Positions 1-5,657 are shown, counted from the first letter of the stretch. The stretch is DNA of 11,515 bases from Lachnospiraceae bacterium UBA6452 (GCA_002441865.1 DJNY01000148.1:13610-25124), one strand, 5' to 3'. Numbers and translations: made by a program. Notes: generated from the letters alone by a model not told the origin.

Positions 1-23
1 TTTTTTGTGAAGATTTTGTGAAC
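1..23 (-). promoter_or_regulatory. Copy 1 of the 11-bp direct repeat, at the left window edge
   Basis: On the plus strand GTGAA occurs at 7-11 and 18-22 (period 11) after a T run, followed by C, nearly identical to the copy at 5635-5657. It lies immediately after the lipoprotein stop codon. If it acts leftward like the other two could, it belongs to the promoter of a gene starting left of this window. Confidence 0.5.
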
Positions 24-230
24 TTATTTGTCAGTTTTTTTCATAATATTTAAAGAGTAAACCCAGTCCTTTACATCCTGTTCATCTGCAGCCGAGCTGA
101 ATCTCTGTCCATCCTGCCAGTCACCTGTTCCTGCTGTATCTGCCTCCTCCTGACCGGAAGTACTGCCGCAGCCTGTCAATATGCCTGTGAGTATGCTCAC
201 TGCCAACACTGTACATAACCACTTTTTCAT
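24..230 (-). CDS. Small predicted lipoprotein, function unknown
   Basis: A 68-residue product with a lipoprotein signal peptide: a short charged start (MKK), a hydrophobic stretch of about 13 residues, then the lipobox L-T-G-C with the lipidated cysteine at residue 21. The mature part is only about 48 residues, acidic and low in complexity at first (Gly/Ser/Thr/Glu), ending in a short more ordered tail (DVKDWVYSL). I recognise no domain. Its ATG lies 6 bp after the reductase stop codon, with a modest AAGAAG ribosome site overlapping that stop, so the two genes are probably co-transcribed. It could be a genuine small envelope lipoprotein or the shortened remnant of a larger one; the sequence does not decide. 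The lipobox makes real translation fairly likely. Confidence 0.6.
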   Translation of the reverse strand: MKKWLCTVLAVSILTGILTGCGSTSGQEEADTAGTGDWQDGQRFSSAADEQDVKDWVYSLNIMKKTDK

Positions 231-236
231 TGCTTC

Positions 237-1124
237 TTACCAGTTTTTCTTTTCTTTCGCACTGTCATGGTTCTTTTTTCTTTCTTCCACCATCTTCACG
301 AACCACTCTACCATGTTCGGATCCTGATGAGAGAAGAATGCACTTTCTGCTTTATCCAGCTCTGCGATCTTCTGCATATCGTCCTCTGACAAACTAAAAT
401 CAAAGACATTAAAGTTCTCTTCCATTCTTTCTATATGTGTGGATTTTGGGATTACTACAACGCCTCTCTGGATGTGCCAGCGCAGCATCACCTGGGCAGG
501 TGTCTTTCCATACTTCTTCGCGATCTCTGCAACGACCGGGTTATCAAATGTACCACCTCTGCCTTCCCCGAACGGAGCCCATGCTTCCAGCCGGATATCA
601 TATTTGTCTGCCCATTCTTTCATTTCCTTCTGCTGATTGAAAATATGTGTTTCTACCTGGTTGATCATCGGTTTGATCCGGTTAAAGGATGCAAAATCAA
701 CCATTCTGTCAACATAAAAATTAGAAATACCGATCGCTCTGATCTTACCTGCTTCGTACAGTTCTTCCAGTGCACGATAAGCACCGTATGCATCTGAGAA
801 TGGCTGATGTAACAGTACCAGATCCAGATAATCTGTTTTCAGCTTTCTCATGGATTCCAAAACAGAGGCTTTTGCCTGTTCATATCCGTAGTGTTCTATC
901 CATACCTTTGTTGTCAGGAAAATCTCTTCCCGCGGAATACCGGATTCTGCGATCGCTTCTCCAACTTCCTCTTCATTAAAATAGCTCTGCGCCGTATCGA
1001 TCGCTCTGTATCCTACCTTTAAAGCATCCAGAACACATCTTTTGCACTCCTCTTTGGTCACCTGATAAACGCCATATCCTAAAACCGGCATTTTTACACC
1101 ATTGTTTAAAGTTACATATTCCAT
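237..1124 (-). CDS. Aldo/keto reductase (2,5-diketo-gluconate / glyoxal reductase-like)
   Basis: A full-length 295-residue NAD(P)H-dependent aldo/keto reductase, a soluble TIM-barrel enzyme that reduces aldehydes and ketones to alcohols. The N-terminus (LNNGVKMPVLGYGVYQ) is typical of the bacterial AKR5 group. The catalytic tetrad is intact: Asp43 and Tyr48 (in AIDTAQSYFNEEEVG), Lys73 (LTTKVW) and His106 (LLHQPF). The substrate/cofactor segments GISNF (132-136) and NQVE (155-158) and the NADPH-phosphate loop IPKST (225-229) are also present. The charged Lys-rich C-terminal tail is unremarkable. The start is set by AAGGAGG 7-8 nt upstream of the ATG. It is the first gene of a two-gene leftward unit with the lipoprotein and faces a divergent MerR regulator across a MerR-style promoter, so induction by reactive carbonyls or other electrophiles is a reasonable inference. 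The exact substrate cannot be read from sequence. Confidence 0.93.
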   Translation of the reverse strand: MEYVTLNNGVKMPVLGYGVYQVTKEECKRCVLDALKVGYRAIDTAQSYFNEEEVGEAIAESGIPREEIFLTTKVWIEHYGYEQAKASVLESMRKLKTDYLDLVLLHQPFSDAYGAYRALEELYEAGKIRAIGISNFYVDRMVDFASFNRIKPMINQVETHIFNQQKEMKEWADKYDIRLEAWAPFGEGRGGTFDNPVVAEIAKKYGKTPAQVMLRWHIQRGVVVIPKSTHIERMEENFNVFDFSLSEDDMQKIAELDKAESAFFSHQDPNMVEWFVKMVEERKKNHDSAKEKKNW

Positions 1125-1160
1125 TGTTTGTCCTCCTTACTTGTTATTGGTTGTTTTTTA

Positions 1161-1176
1161 TGATACGATCGTATCA
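1161..1176. promoter_or_regulatory. Perfect 16-bp palindrome over the reductase -10
   Basis: TGATACGATCGTATCA is its own reverse complement over all 16 bases. It covers the predicted -10 hexamer (1168-1173) of the reductase promoter, a position expected for a repressor. The form, a long symmetric ATACGATCGTAT core, resembles operators of TetR-family regulators. It is separate from the MerR-type dyad next to it. No TetR-family gene lies in the window, so the binding protein is unknown. Confidence 0.6.
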
Positions 1177-1198
1177 GTCGGTAGTAACTACCGGTCAA
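1168..1198 (-). promoter_or_regulatory. MerR-type long-spacer promoter for the reductase operon
   Basis: On the minus strand the -35 TTGACC (1193-1198) and the -10 TACGAT (1168-1173) are separated by 19 bp, longer than the usual 17. Such stretched spacers are the hallmark of promoters that MerR-family activators untwist. The spacer holds a perfect 7-1-7 dyad. A start point near 1161 would give a leader of roughly 37 nt with a strong AAGGAGG site. Confidence 0.7.
1179..1193. promoter_or_regulatory. MerR-family operator dyad in the promoter spacer
   Basis: CGGTAGT-A-ACTACCG is a perfect inverted repeat with 7-base arms around one central base. It lies between the -35 and -10 of the reductase promoter, exactly where MerR-family regulators bind. 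The divergent MerR gene starting at 1275 is the obvious candidate ligand. The layout parallels known AdhR-like operators (TTGAC followed by a central dyad). Confidence 0.7.
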
Positions 1199-1201
1199 GT
1201 G

Positions 1202-1225
1202 TTTTTTTGTGAAAATAATGTGAAC
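1202..1225 (-). promoter_or_regulatory. Copy 2 of an 11-bp direct repeat, upstream of the reductase -35
   Basis: On the plus strand GTGAA occurs at 1209-1213 and again at 1220-1224 (period 11), preceded by a run of T and followed by C. Read on the minus strand this is GTTCAC followed by TTTTCACA, lying about 10 bp upstream of the reductase -35. Two further copies lie at 1-23 and 5635-5657. An 11-bp-period direct repeat is the usual binding format of OmpR/PhoB-type response regulators. The regulator is not identified. Confidence 0.5.
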
Positions 1226-1274
1226 CTGACAGGAACCTTCTGATCACGATCATGTCACAGAAAGGAGCAATCAT

Positions 1275-1685
1275 ATGTATTCCATGAAAGAAGCCTGTCA
1301 GCAGACAGGAATGACTTATGAAAACCTGAAATTTTACTGCAATGAGGGGCTGATCCCGAATGTGAAGCGGGACAAACGTAATTACCGTATCTTTGATGAA
1401 CATGATATTAAATGGATCAACAGCCTGAATTGTCTGAAGGGTTGTGGCATGAGTATCTCGGAAATGAAAGAATACCTTGCACTTTGTCTGCAGGGTGAAA
1501 GTTCCATTCCGCAACGCAAGATCATTTTAGAGAAGAAAAAAGAAGCCTTGCTTTCGTCTATAGAAGAACTGCAGAAATCAGTTGCTTATATAGACTGGAA
1601 GCAAAGCTTCTATGATGATGTTTTAGCCGGCAGGACAGCATACTACAGCAATCTTGTTCCGGAGCTGATGAAAGATAGCGATTAA
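1275..1685 (+). CDS. MerR-family transcriptional regulator (AdhR-like)
   Basis: A 136-residue MerR-family regulator. The N-terminal winged helix-turn-helix starts directly (MYSMKEACQQTGMTYENLKFYCNEGLIP, residues 1-28), followed by the wing (residues 35-45) and the second helical pair ending in GMSISEMKEYL (58-68). A long dimerisation helix spans about residues 75-108 (RKIILEKKKEALLSSIEELQ), and the C-terminal extension is short. That matches the small-effector or thiol-sensing AdhR/BltR-like branch. Cys53, in NCLKGCGMSI, sits where AdhR carries its electrophile-reactive cysteine; Cys57 is close by. AAAGGAG precedes the ATG by 7-8 nt. It diverges from the reductase gene, whose promoter carries a matching spacer dyad, so it is very probably that operon's activator and perhaps its own regulator. 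Residues 8, 22, 53, 57 and 71 are all cysteines, a high count for this size. Confidence 0.9.
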   Translation: MYSMKEACQQTGMTYENLKFYCNEGLIPNVKRDKRNYRIFDEHDIKWINSLNCLKGCGMSISEMKEYLALCLQGESSIPQRKIILEKKKEALLSSIEELQKSVAYIDWKQSFYDDVLAGRTAYYSNLVPELMKDSD

Positions 1686-1699
1686 CCACCGCCCCACGA

Positions 1700-3601
1700 T
1701 CAGCATTTCTTATATTGCAAAAGGGTCTGGTACAAAAGCGGCGGATCGATCGGTTTTGGCATATGGCAGGTCATGCCCGCCTGCAGGATCTCCTTTTTTT
1801 CCTCGTCAAACGCATCCGCTGTCATGGCAATGATCGGAACTGCCTTTGCATCCTTTCTGCCCAACTCTCTGATCCGCTTCGTTGCCTCCATTCCATTCAT
1901 GACAGGCATGTGGACATCCATTAATACTATGTCATAAAAGGCTTCTGTGGATTCCGCAAATTTTGTGACAGCCTCCTGTCCGTTGTTTGCAACATATACC
2001 ACACAGGCAAACTGCTCCAGGATTGCCTTTGCCACATAGATATTCAGCTCGTTATCTTCTACCAGAAGAATGTGCATATCCTTCAGTCCGTCCTTACCGG
2101 TGCTGACATCCTGTTCTTTTCGTGGTCTTTCGGCAAGTTCTACCAGCATTTCTATGACAAATTCCGTTCCTTTTCCCAGTTCACTCGTCACCTTTATCGT
2201 GCCATTCATTGCTTCTACAAGGCTCTTTACGATCGGAAGTCCCAGACCGGTTCCTCTTGCACGGTCTCCCAGTTCCGATCGTTCCTGCAAAAACGGATCG
2301 TACATATGCTTCTGAAATTCTTTGCTCATACCGATCCCGTTATCCCGGACATACATGCGCATTCCTACTTTTCCCTCTGTTTCCCCTTCCGGATGGATCC
2401 GTTCTGATATAAACTCAATCGTTCCGCCTGTCGGCGTGAATTTTGCCGCATTGGACAACAAGTTAAAGAAAATCTGTGAAAAGCGCAGTCTGTCTACCTT
2501 AATACAGTCCACACCACATCTCATTTCAAATATAAAATCGATCTGCTTTTCATCAATCAGAGGTTTTATGACCGTCTGAATGGAATTCTGAAACTCTTCT
2601 CTGGTAAACGGTCCTTCATGCAGTGTCATTTCACCATTTTCTATTTTGCTCAGATCCAGTATGTCATTGATCAGCCCCAGCAGGAATTTGCTGGAAGAAT
2701 CTATTTTGTTCAGATCCTCCCGGATCGTCTGTATATTTTCTTCGGTTTTCGCCAGATGTGTCAGCCCTATGATCGCATTCATCGGTGTCCGGATATCATG
2801 GCTCATCCTGGATAAAAATTCGGTTTTTGCATGTGCTGCGGCTTCTGCCTTATCTGCAGCCACTTTCAGTTCTTCATTCTTCCGGCTGATCTCCTGATAC
2901 AATGCTCTTCTGCACTGGTCTTCGATCGCCACATCACACCAGACATAAATGACCGCATAGCTTGCATTGATGATCAGCCAGCCCGGATGGGCAAGCTGCA
3001 CCCATGTAAATGCAGCTGTGATCGCAAAAAATGTCGTAAGCAGAATGGCATGAAAACGAGGGGTGATACGCTTCCAATAGATAAGCACAAGCAATAACCC
3101 CATCCCGGAATACAGCATGATAGAACCTACTCCGACCGGCATAAACAGTATGCCCCGTTTATATTCCATTGTTTTGGAAAGTTTGAAAAAAAGATTTGTA
3201 ACCGGATTGCTGACCACCAGACAGGCGTAGACTATATAAGGAATCAGCATAACAGATAACCCTTTCCGGAGTTTTTCAGGTGTGGCATCCTGATGGATCA
3301 GGACATATGCATATCCCACCCACGTTGCTGCCAGCAAAGGCATACTGACTACATAGATCGTCATTGCAATCTCATAGAACCACCAGTTCTTCGCACCATT
3401 CATGGCTGATGATGATATGATATCGATCAGCGCACTTACCATACTGAAGATCAGAACCAGATAAAAGGCATCACTCCGGATGTCCTGCCGGATTATCCCG
3501 GTCCTTTGTTTTAATCTACGTTCTTTTCGCAGTCCATACTCCTTGATAAACATAATCAGGAAGACCGCCAACGCAAAAAAATCGGTTTCTACATGCCACA
3601 T
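1700..3601 (-). CDS. Membrane hybrid histidine kinase with C-terminal receiver domain
   Basis: A 633-residue sensor. Residues about 5-225 form roughly seven hydrophobic helices with short loops, so the stimulus is probably sensed in or near the membrane. A linker coiled coil (about 228-260) leads to the HisKA domain with phosphorylatable His268 in FLSRMSHDIRTPMNAI. The ATPase domain follows with the N box (NLLSNAAKFT, N384), the G1 box (DNGIG, 420-424) and the G2 box (GTGLGL, 450-455). A receiver domain spans about 508-630: acidic pair Glu515/Asp516, phospho-acceptor Asp562 (MDVHMPVMNG), Thr594 and Lys616. All catalytic residues look intact. There is no HPt domain and no adjacent response regulator, so output must pass to a protein encoded elsewhere. 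The ATG is preceded by GGAGG with about 7 nt spacing. It converges on the MerR gene with only 14 bp between them and no visible terminator. The ligand is unknown. Confidence 0.92.
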   Translation of the reverse strand: MWHVETDFFALAVFLIMFIKEYGLRKERRLKQRTGIIRQDIRSDAFYLVLIFSMVSALIDIISSSAMNGAKNWWFYEIAMTIYVVSMPLLAATWVGYAYVLIHQDATPEKLRKGLSVMLIPYIVYACLVVSNPVTNLFFKLSKTMEYKRGILFMPVGVGSIMLYSGMGLLLVLIYWKRITPRFHAILLTTFFAITAAFTWVQLAHPGWLIINASYAVIYVWCDVAIEDQCRRALYQEISRKNEELKVAADKAEAAAHAKTEFLSRMSHDIRTPMNAIIGLTHLAKTEENIQTIREDLNKIDSSSKFLLGLINDILDLSKIENGEMTLHEGPFTREEFQNSIQTVIKPLIDEKQIDFIFEMRCGVDCIKVDRLRFSQIFFNLLSNAAKFTPTGGTIEFISERIHPEGETEGKVGMRMYVRDNGIGMSKEFQKHMYDPFLQERSELGDRARGTGLGLPIVKSLVEAMNGTIKVTSELGKGTEFVIEMLVELAERPRKEQDVSTGKDGLKDMHILLVEDNELNIYVAKAILEQFACVVYVANNGQEAVTKFAESTEAFYDIVLMDVHMPVMNGMEATKRIRELGRKDAKAVPIIAMTADAFDEEKKEILQAGMTCHMPKPIDPPLLYQTLLQYKKC

Positions 3602-3677
3602 AAATTTTCCTCCGCAGCTTTGCGCACGTGAACAGTTTCTACAAGTCTATCCCAACACAAAATTGACAAAAGTGTGC

Positions 3678-3706
3678 ATTTTCTGTTGATTAAGTGGCAT
3701 TCTCAA
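3678..3706 (-). promoter_or_regulatory. Possible sigma-A promoter for the hybrid kinase
   Basis: On the minus strand TTGAGA (3701-3706, 5 of 6 to consensus) and GAAAAT (3678-3683, 4 of 6) are spaced by 17 bp. They lie downstream of the terminator at 3725-3767 and about 77 bp ahead of the kinase ATG. The match is modest. Confidence 0.3.
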
Positions 3707-3724
3707 GATTCAAATAAACATCCT

Positions 3725-3767
3725 AAAAAATTAGGGAATCGTACAATTCCACCTTGCACGATTCCCT
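3725..3767 (-). terminator. Intrinsic terminator of the dnaJ unit / candidate small RNA
   Basis: A perfect 10-bp inverted repeat: AGGGAATCGT at 3733-3742 pairs with ACGATTCCCT at 3758-3767 around a 15-base loop. On the minus strand the stem is followed by AA and six T (3725-3730). No T run follows on the plus strand, so it works leftward. It separates the heat-shock unit from the kinase gene. Confidence 0.85.
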
Positions 3768-3901
3768 GTTCTGGATTATTCCAAGCATCATAACTATGAT
3801 AGCTTATTACTTTCTACTCAGCTTCCCCCATAATTTAGGACAGCGCTCTGTGGTGCTGTACTTCGTTCTTACCCTGTCCATCTGGGCAAGACCATGACTT
3901 A
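3725..3901 (-). ncRNA. Candidate structured small RNA downstream of dnaJ (unassigned)
   Basis: This gap has no supportable protein gene but several helices on the minus strand. Hairpin A pairs TCTTGCCC (3884-3891) with GGGTAAGA (3867-3874), allowing one G-U; its 9-base loop contains GGACA, which can pair with TGTCC at 3838-3842, a possible pseudoknot. Hairpin B pairs AAGC..ATCAT with ATGAT..GCTT (3783-3805) with one bulge. Hairpin C is the strong terminator at 3733-3767 followed by six T. A possible promoter lies at 3908-3936. The product would be about 175-180 nt. I could not match it to a known family: no tmRNA, RNase P, SRP or 6S hallmark is evident. Alternatives are a structured dnaJ 3' untranslated region, or chance folding apart from the terminator. 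Confidence 0.4.
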
Positions 3902-3907
3902 TTTCAT

Positions 3908-3936
3908 ACTGTACCACAGAAAAGTACGTTTGTCGA
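3908..3936 (-). promoter_or_regulatory. Possible promoter for the candidate small RNA
   Basis: On the minus strand TCGACA (3931-3936, 5 of 6 to the -35 consensus) and TACAGT (3908-3913, 4 of 6) are spaced by 17 bp, with an extended -10 TGG immediately before TACAGT. It begins 5 bp after the dnaJ stop codon, so the RNA could be transcribed separately from the heat-shock operon. Confidence 0.4.
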
Positions 3937-3940
3937 GCTA

Positions 3941-4936
3941 TTATGAGGCTGCTTTTGCATATTCCGTTAATTTTTGTTTTGCATCCGGTGTCAGATGTTT
4001 TGGTACACGGATCTGTATGACTGCATATTCGTCCCCTTTCTGAGACGGATTTTTCATAGATACGATTCCTTTGCCCTTCAACCTGATCTTTGTACCGGAC
4101 TGTGTACCTTCTTTGATCTTGCAGCTTACTTTACCGGTCAGTGTCGGTACGATCGCCTCGCCGCCCAGAGCCGCTGTCTCAAAAGGAATTTCTACTGTCG
4201 TATAGAGGTCAGTGCCCTTTCTTTCAAAGCCCGGCTTACTCTGCACAGTAACCTCCAGAAGCATATTGCCTGCCTGCCCGCCGTTTTTACCGGGCATTCC
4301 TTTTCCGCGCAGACGTATCTTCTGTCCGGAATCAATACCGGCAGGAATGTGCACTTTCAGTGACTGCTGTGATCCATCCGGCGAACGGAAACTGATCACT
4401 TTATCCGCACCAAGTGCAGCCTCTTCAAAAGTGACATCCACCTTTGCAAGGACATCTTCACCTTCCCTGCTGCGTCTTGCACGTCCTCTGCCGCCAAAAA
4501 TATCCTCTTCCTGATCTGCTCCGCCAAAGTGGAAACCGCCAAAGCCTTTACCCTGTCCGAAAATACCGTCAAAAATATCATCCAGATCTTCTCCGGTATA
4601 ATGGTATTCCTGATAGCCGCCGGAACCACCTCCAAAGTGGAAAGAACCGCCTGCAAAACCGGAGCCTGCCTGCTGCCCATATCCACCGGCGCCGGCGCCT
4701 GCACCTTCTTCAAAAGCTGCATGCCCGAACTGATCATATAATTTCTTCTTTTCTTTATCACTTAATACATTATATGCTTCCGTAACTTCCTTAAATTTTT
4801 CTTCAGCGTCCGGATTATCCTTATTCATATCCGGATGGTATTTTTTTGCCATTTTTCTGTAAGCCTTTTTAATGGAAGCCTCATCTGCATTTCTGTCAAT
4901 TCCAAGCACTTCATAATAATCACGCTTGCCAGCCAT
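3941..4936 (-). CDS. Class B (zinc-finger-less) DnaJ/CbpA-type co-chaperone
   Basis: A J-domain protein that delivers clients to DnaK and stimulates its ATPase. Counting from the chosen ATG (331 residues), the J domain spans about 5-72 with the essential HPD at 34-36. A long Gly/Phe-rich linker follows (about 78-150) with an Asp-Asp-Ile-Phe-Asp-Gly-Ile-Phe stretch near 118-126. Two beta-rich client-binding domains span about 160-328. The four CxxCxGxG repeats of classical DnaJ are absent and only one cysteine occurs, so it is class B, like CbpA. A GTG at 4945 is in frame, but the ribosome site AGAAGG lies 8 nt before the ATG at 4936, which I prefer. It is the second gene after hsp20, with an 83-93-bp gap holding a hairpin and a possible second promoter. 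The tail is terminated about 175 bp downstream. Confidence 0.9.
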   Translation of the reverse strand: MAGKRDYYEVLGIDRNADEASIKKAYRKMAKKYHPDMNKDNPDAEEKFKEVTEAYNVLSDKEKKKLYDQFGHAAFEEGAGAGAGGYGQQAGSGFAGGSFHFGGGSGGYQEYHYTGEDLDDIFDGIFGQGKGFGGFHFGGADQEEDIFGGRGRARRSREGEDVLAKVDVTFEEAALGADKVISFRSPDGSQQSLKVHIPAGIDSGQKIRLRGKGMPGKNGGQAGNMLLEVTVQSKPGFERKGTDLYTTVEIPFETAALGGEAIVPTLTGKVSCKIKEGTQSGTKIRLKGKGIVSMKNPSQKGDEYAVIQIRVPKHLTPDAKQKLTEYAKAAS

Positions 4937-4964
4937 TCTTTTCACCTTCTTTTCTGTTTATTTC

Positions 4965-4993
4965 ATAATAAAATATATACTGGATTTTGTCGT
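4965..4993 (-). promoter_or_regulatory. Possible secondary promoter for the dnaJ-like gene
   Basis: On the minus strand ACGACA (4988-4993, 4 of 6 to the -35 consensus) and TATTAT (4965-4970, 5 of 6) are spaced by 17 bp in the hsp20-dnaJ gap. It would allow some expression independent of the upstream CIRCE. The surrounding sequence is very A/T rich, so chance matches are likely. Confidence 0.3.
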
Positions 4994-4999
4994 ATATAA

Positions 5000-5023
5000 A
5001 TGCCCCGGATCACTCCGGGGCAT
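5000..5023 (-). terminator. GC-rich intercistronic hairpin between hsp20 and dnaJ
   Basis: A perfect 9-bp stem: ATGCCCCGG (5000-5008) pairs with CCGGGGCAT (5015-5023) around a 6-base loop. It lies 6 bp after the hsp20 stop codon. The tail on the minus strand (TTTATATA) is only weakly U-rich, so it may be a leaky terminator or a 3'-end stabilising hairpin that sets a higher hsp20 than dnaJ level. Confidence 0.6.
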
Positions 5024-5029
5024 TCGTTG

Positions 5030-5485
5030 TTATCCTTCGATCGCAACGTATTTCTTTTCTTCAACAGGTTTTTCCGGTTCTTTCGGAATGAAGAGTTTCA
5101 GAATACCATGCTGGAAGGAAGCCTTGATATCATCCTGGCTGATTCCCTCACCTACATAAAAACTACGTTCGCATACACCGGCATAACGCTCACGACGGAT
5201 GTATTTGCCGGATTTCTTATCCTTCTCATCCTCATCAAGACCTCTTGCTGCGCTGATGGTCAGATAACCATTTTCAACACTTGCCTTGATCTCATCTTTC
5301 TTAAATCCCGGAAGATCCATCTCAAGTTCATATCCGTTTTCTACTTCTTTCACATCTGTACTCATCACATTTTTTGCTCTGTGTCCGTACAGCTTCTTTT
5401 CTACATTGTCATAATCCTTACTGAACCATGGATCCTCAAAGAAATCTCCAAATAAATCATTACCAAAAATGCTAGGCATCAACAT
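5030..5485 (-). CDS. Hsp20 / alpha-crystallin small heat-shock protein
   Basis: A 151-residue ATP-independent holdase that binds unfolding proteins and passes them to DnaK/DnaJ. The N-terminal arm is short and aromatic (MLMPSIFGNDLFGDFFEDPWF). The alpha-crystallin domain covers about residues 38-135, including the ELEMDLPGFKKDEI strand region and the hallmark GILKLFIPK (127-135, equivalent to the family's GVLxxxxPK). The C-terminal tail ends in VAI, a fit to the I/V-x-I/V anchor used for oligomerisation. The ATG at 5485 has AGGA 10 nt upstream; an internal ATG at 5479 is less well placed. The leader is about 100 nt. It is the first gene of the CIRCE-controlled unit with the class B J-protein downstream, a natural holdase plus co-chaperone pairing. 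Confidence 0.95.
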   Translation of the reverse strand: MLMPSIFGNDLFGDFFEDPWFSKDYDNVEKKLYGHRAKNVMSTDVKEVENGYELEMDLPGFKKDEIKASVENGYLTISAARGLDEDEKDKKSGKYIRRERYAGVCERSFYVGEGISQDDIKASFQHGILKLFIPKEPEKPVEEKKYVAIEG

Positions 5486-5591
5486 AAGTCATCCATCCTT
5501 TCTATATTTAAAGCATTTATTTTAAAGTGAAATCAGAACCGGAAGCCTCGGAACTTTTTTCTTTCTGTTCCTCTTCCTTTGTTCTATAACT

Positions 5592-5620
5592 GTTATAACA
5601 CCTTGTATTAGCACTGTCAA
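5592..5620 (-). promoter_or_regulatory. Near-consensus sigma-A promoter of the hsp20-dnaJ operon
   Basis: On the minus strand TTGACA (5615-5620, perfect) and TATAAC (5592-5597, 5 of 6) are spaced by exactly 17 bp. The -35 lies inside the CIRCE element, so HrcA binding would occlude RNA polymerase. The -10 is embedded in a 10-bp palindrome TGTTATAACA (5591-5600). Confidence 0.88.
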
Positions 5621-5634
5621 GAGGCGAGTGCTAA
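5608..5634. promoter_or_regulatory. CIRCE element (HrcA operator)
   Basis: TTAGCACTG-N9-GAGTGCTAA matches the CIRCE consensus TTAGCACTC-N9-GAGTGCTAA at 17 of 18 arm positions with the exact 9-base spacer. It overlaps the -35 of the hsp20 promoter. CIRCE is the established binding site of the heat-sensitive repressor HrcA. hrcA is not in the window. Confidence 0.95.
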
Positions 5635-5657
5635 TTTTTTGTGAAAATTTTGTGAAC
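5635..5657 (-). promoter_or_regulatory. Copy 3 of the 11-bp direct repeat, next to CIRCE
   Basis: On the plus strand a T run is followed by GTGAA at 5641-5645 and again at 5652-5656 (period 11), then C. It directly abuts CIRCE and lies about 20 bp upstream of the hsp20 -35. It is about 72 bp upstream of the divergent transporter start, so it could serve either gene. It is nearly identical to the copy at 1-23 and close to that at 1202-1225. Confidence 0.55.

Noticed and set aside
1241..1252. TGATCACGATCA inverted repeat upstream of the MerR gene
   Set aside because: Five-base arms containing GATC are frequent by chance here, and it is not placed on a recognisable promoter.
3663..3692. Plus-strand TTGACA near 3663 as a rightward promoter
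   Set aside because: The -35 is perfect, but the 17-18 bp spaced hexamers (TTGATT or TGATTA) are poor and there is no rightward gene to serve; only antisense transcription would result.
3807..3881. Small minus-strand ORF of 24 codons in the dnaJ-kinase gap
   Set aside because: The frame is open for some distance, but the ATG has no ribosome site and the same DNA forms hairpins and lies inside the candidate RNA. No recognisable protein features.
3974..4363. Plus-strand ORF of 129 codons, and similar ones at 4212-4514, 4444-4785, 9962-10399 and 10833-11378
   Set aside because: They lie antisense to clear genes (dnaJ-like, DUF218 and NlpC/P60 proteins), have unnatural compositions rich in Cys, His, Arg and Pro, and lack ribosome sites.
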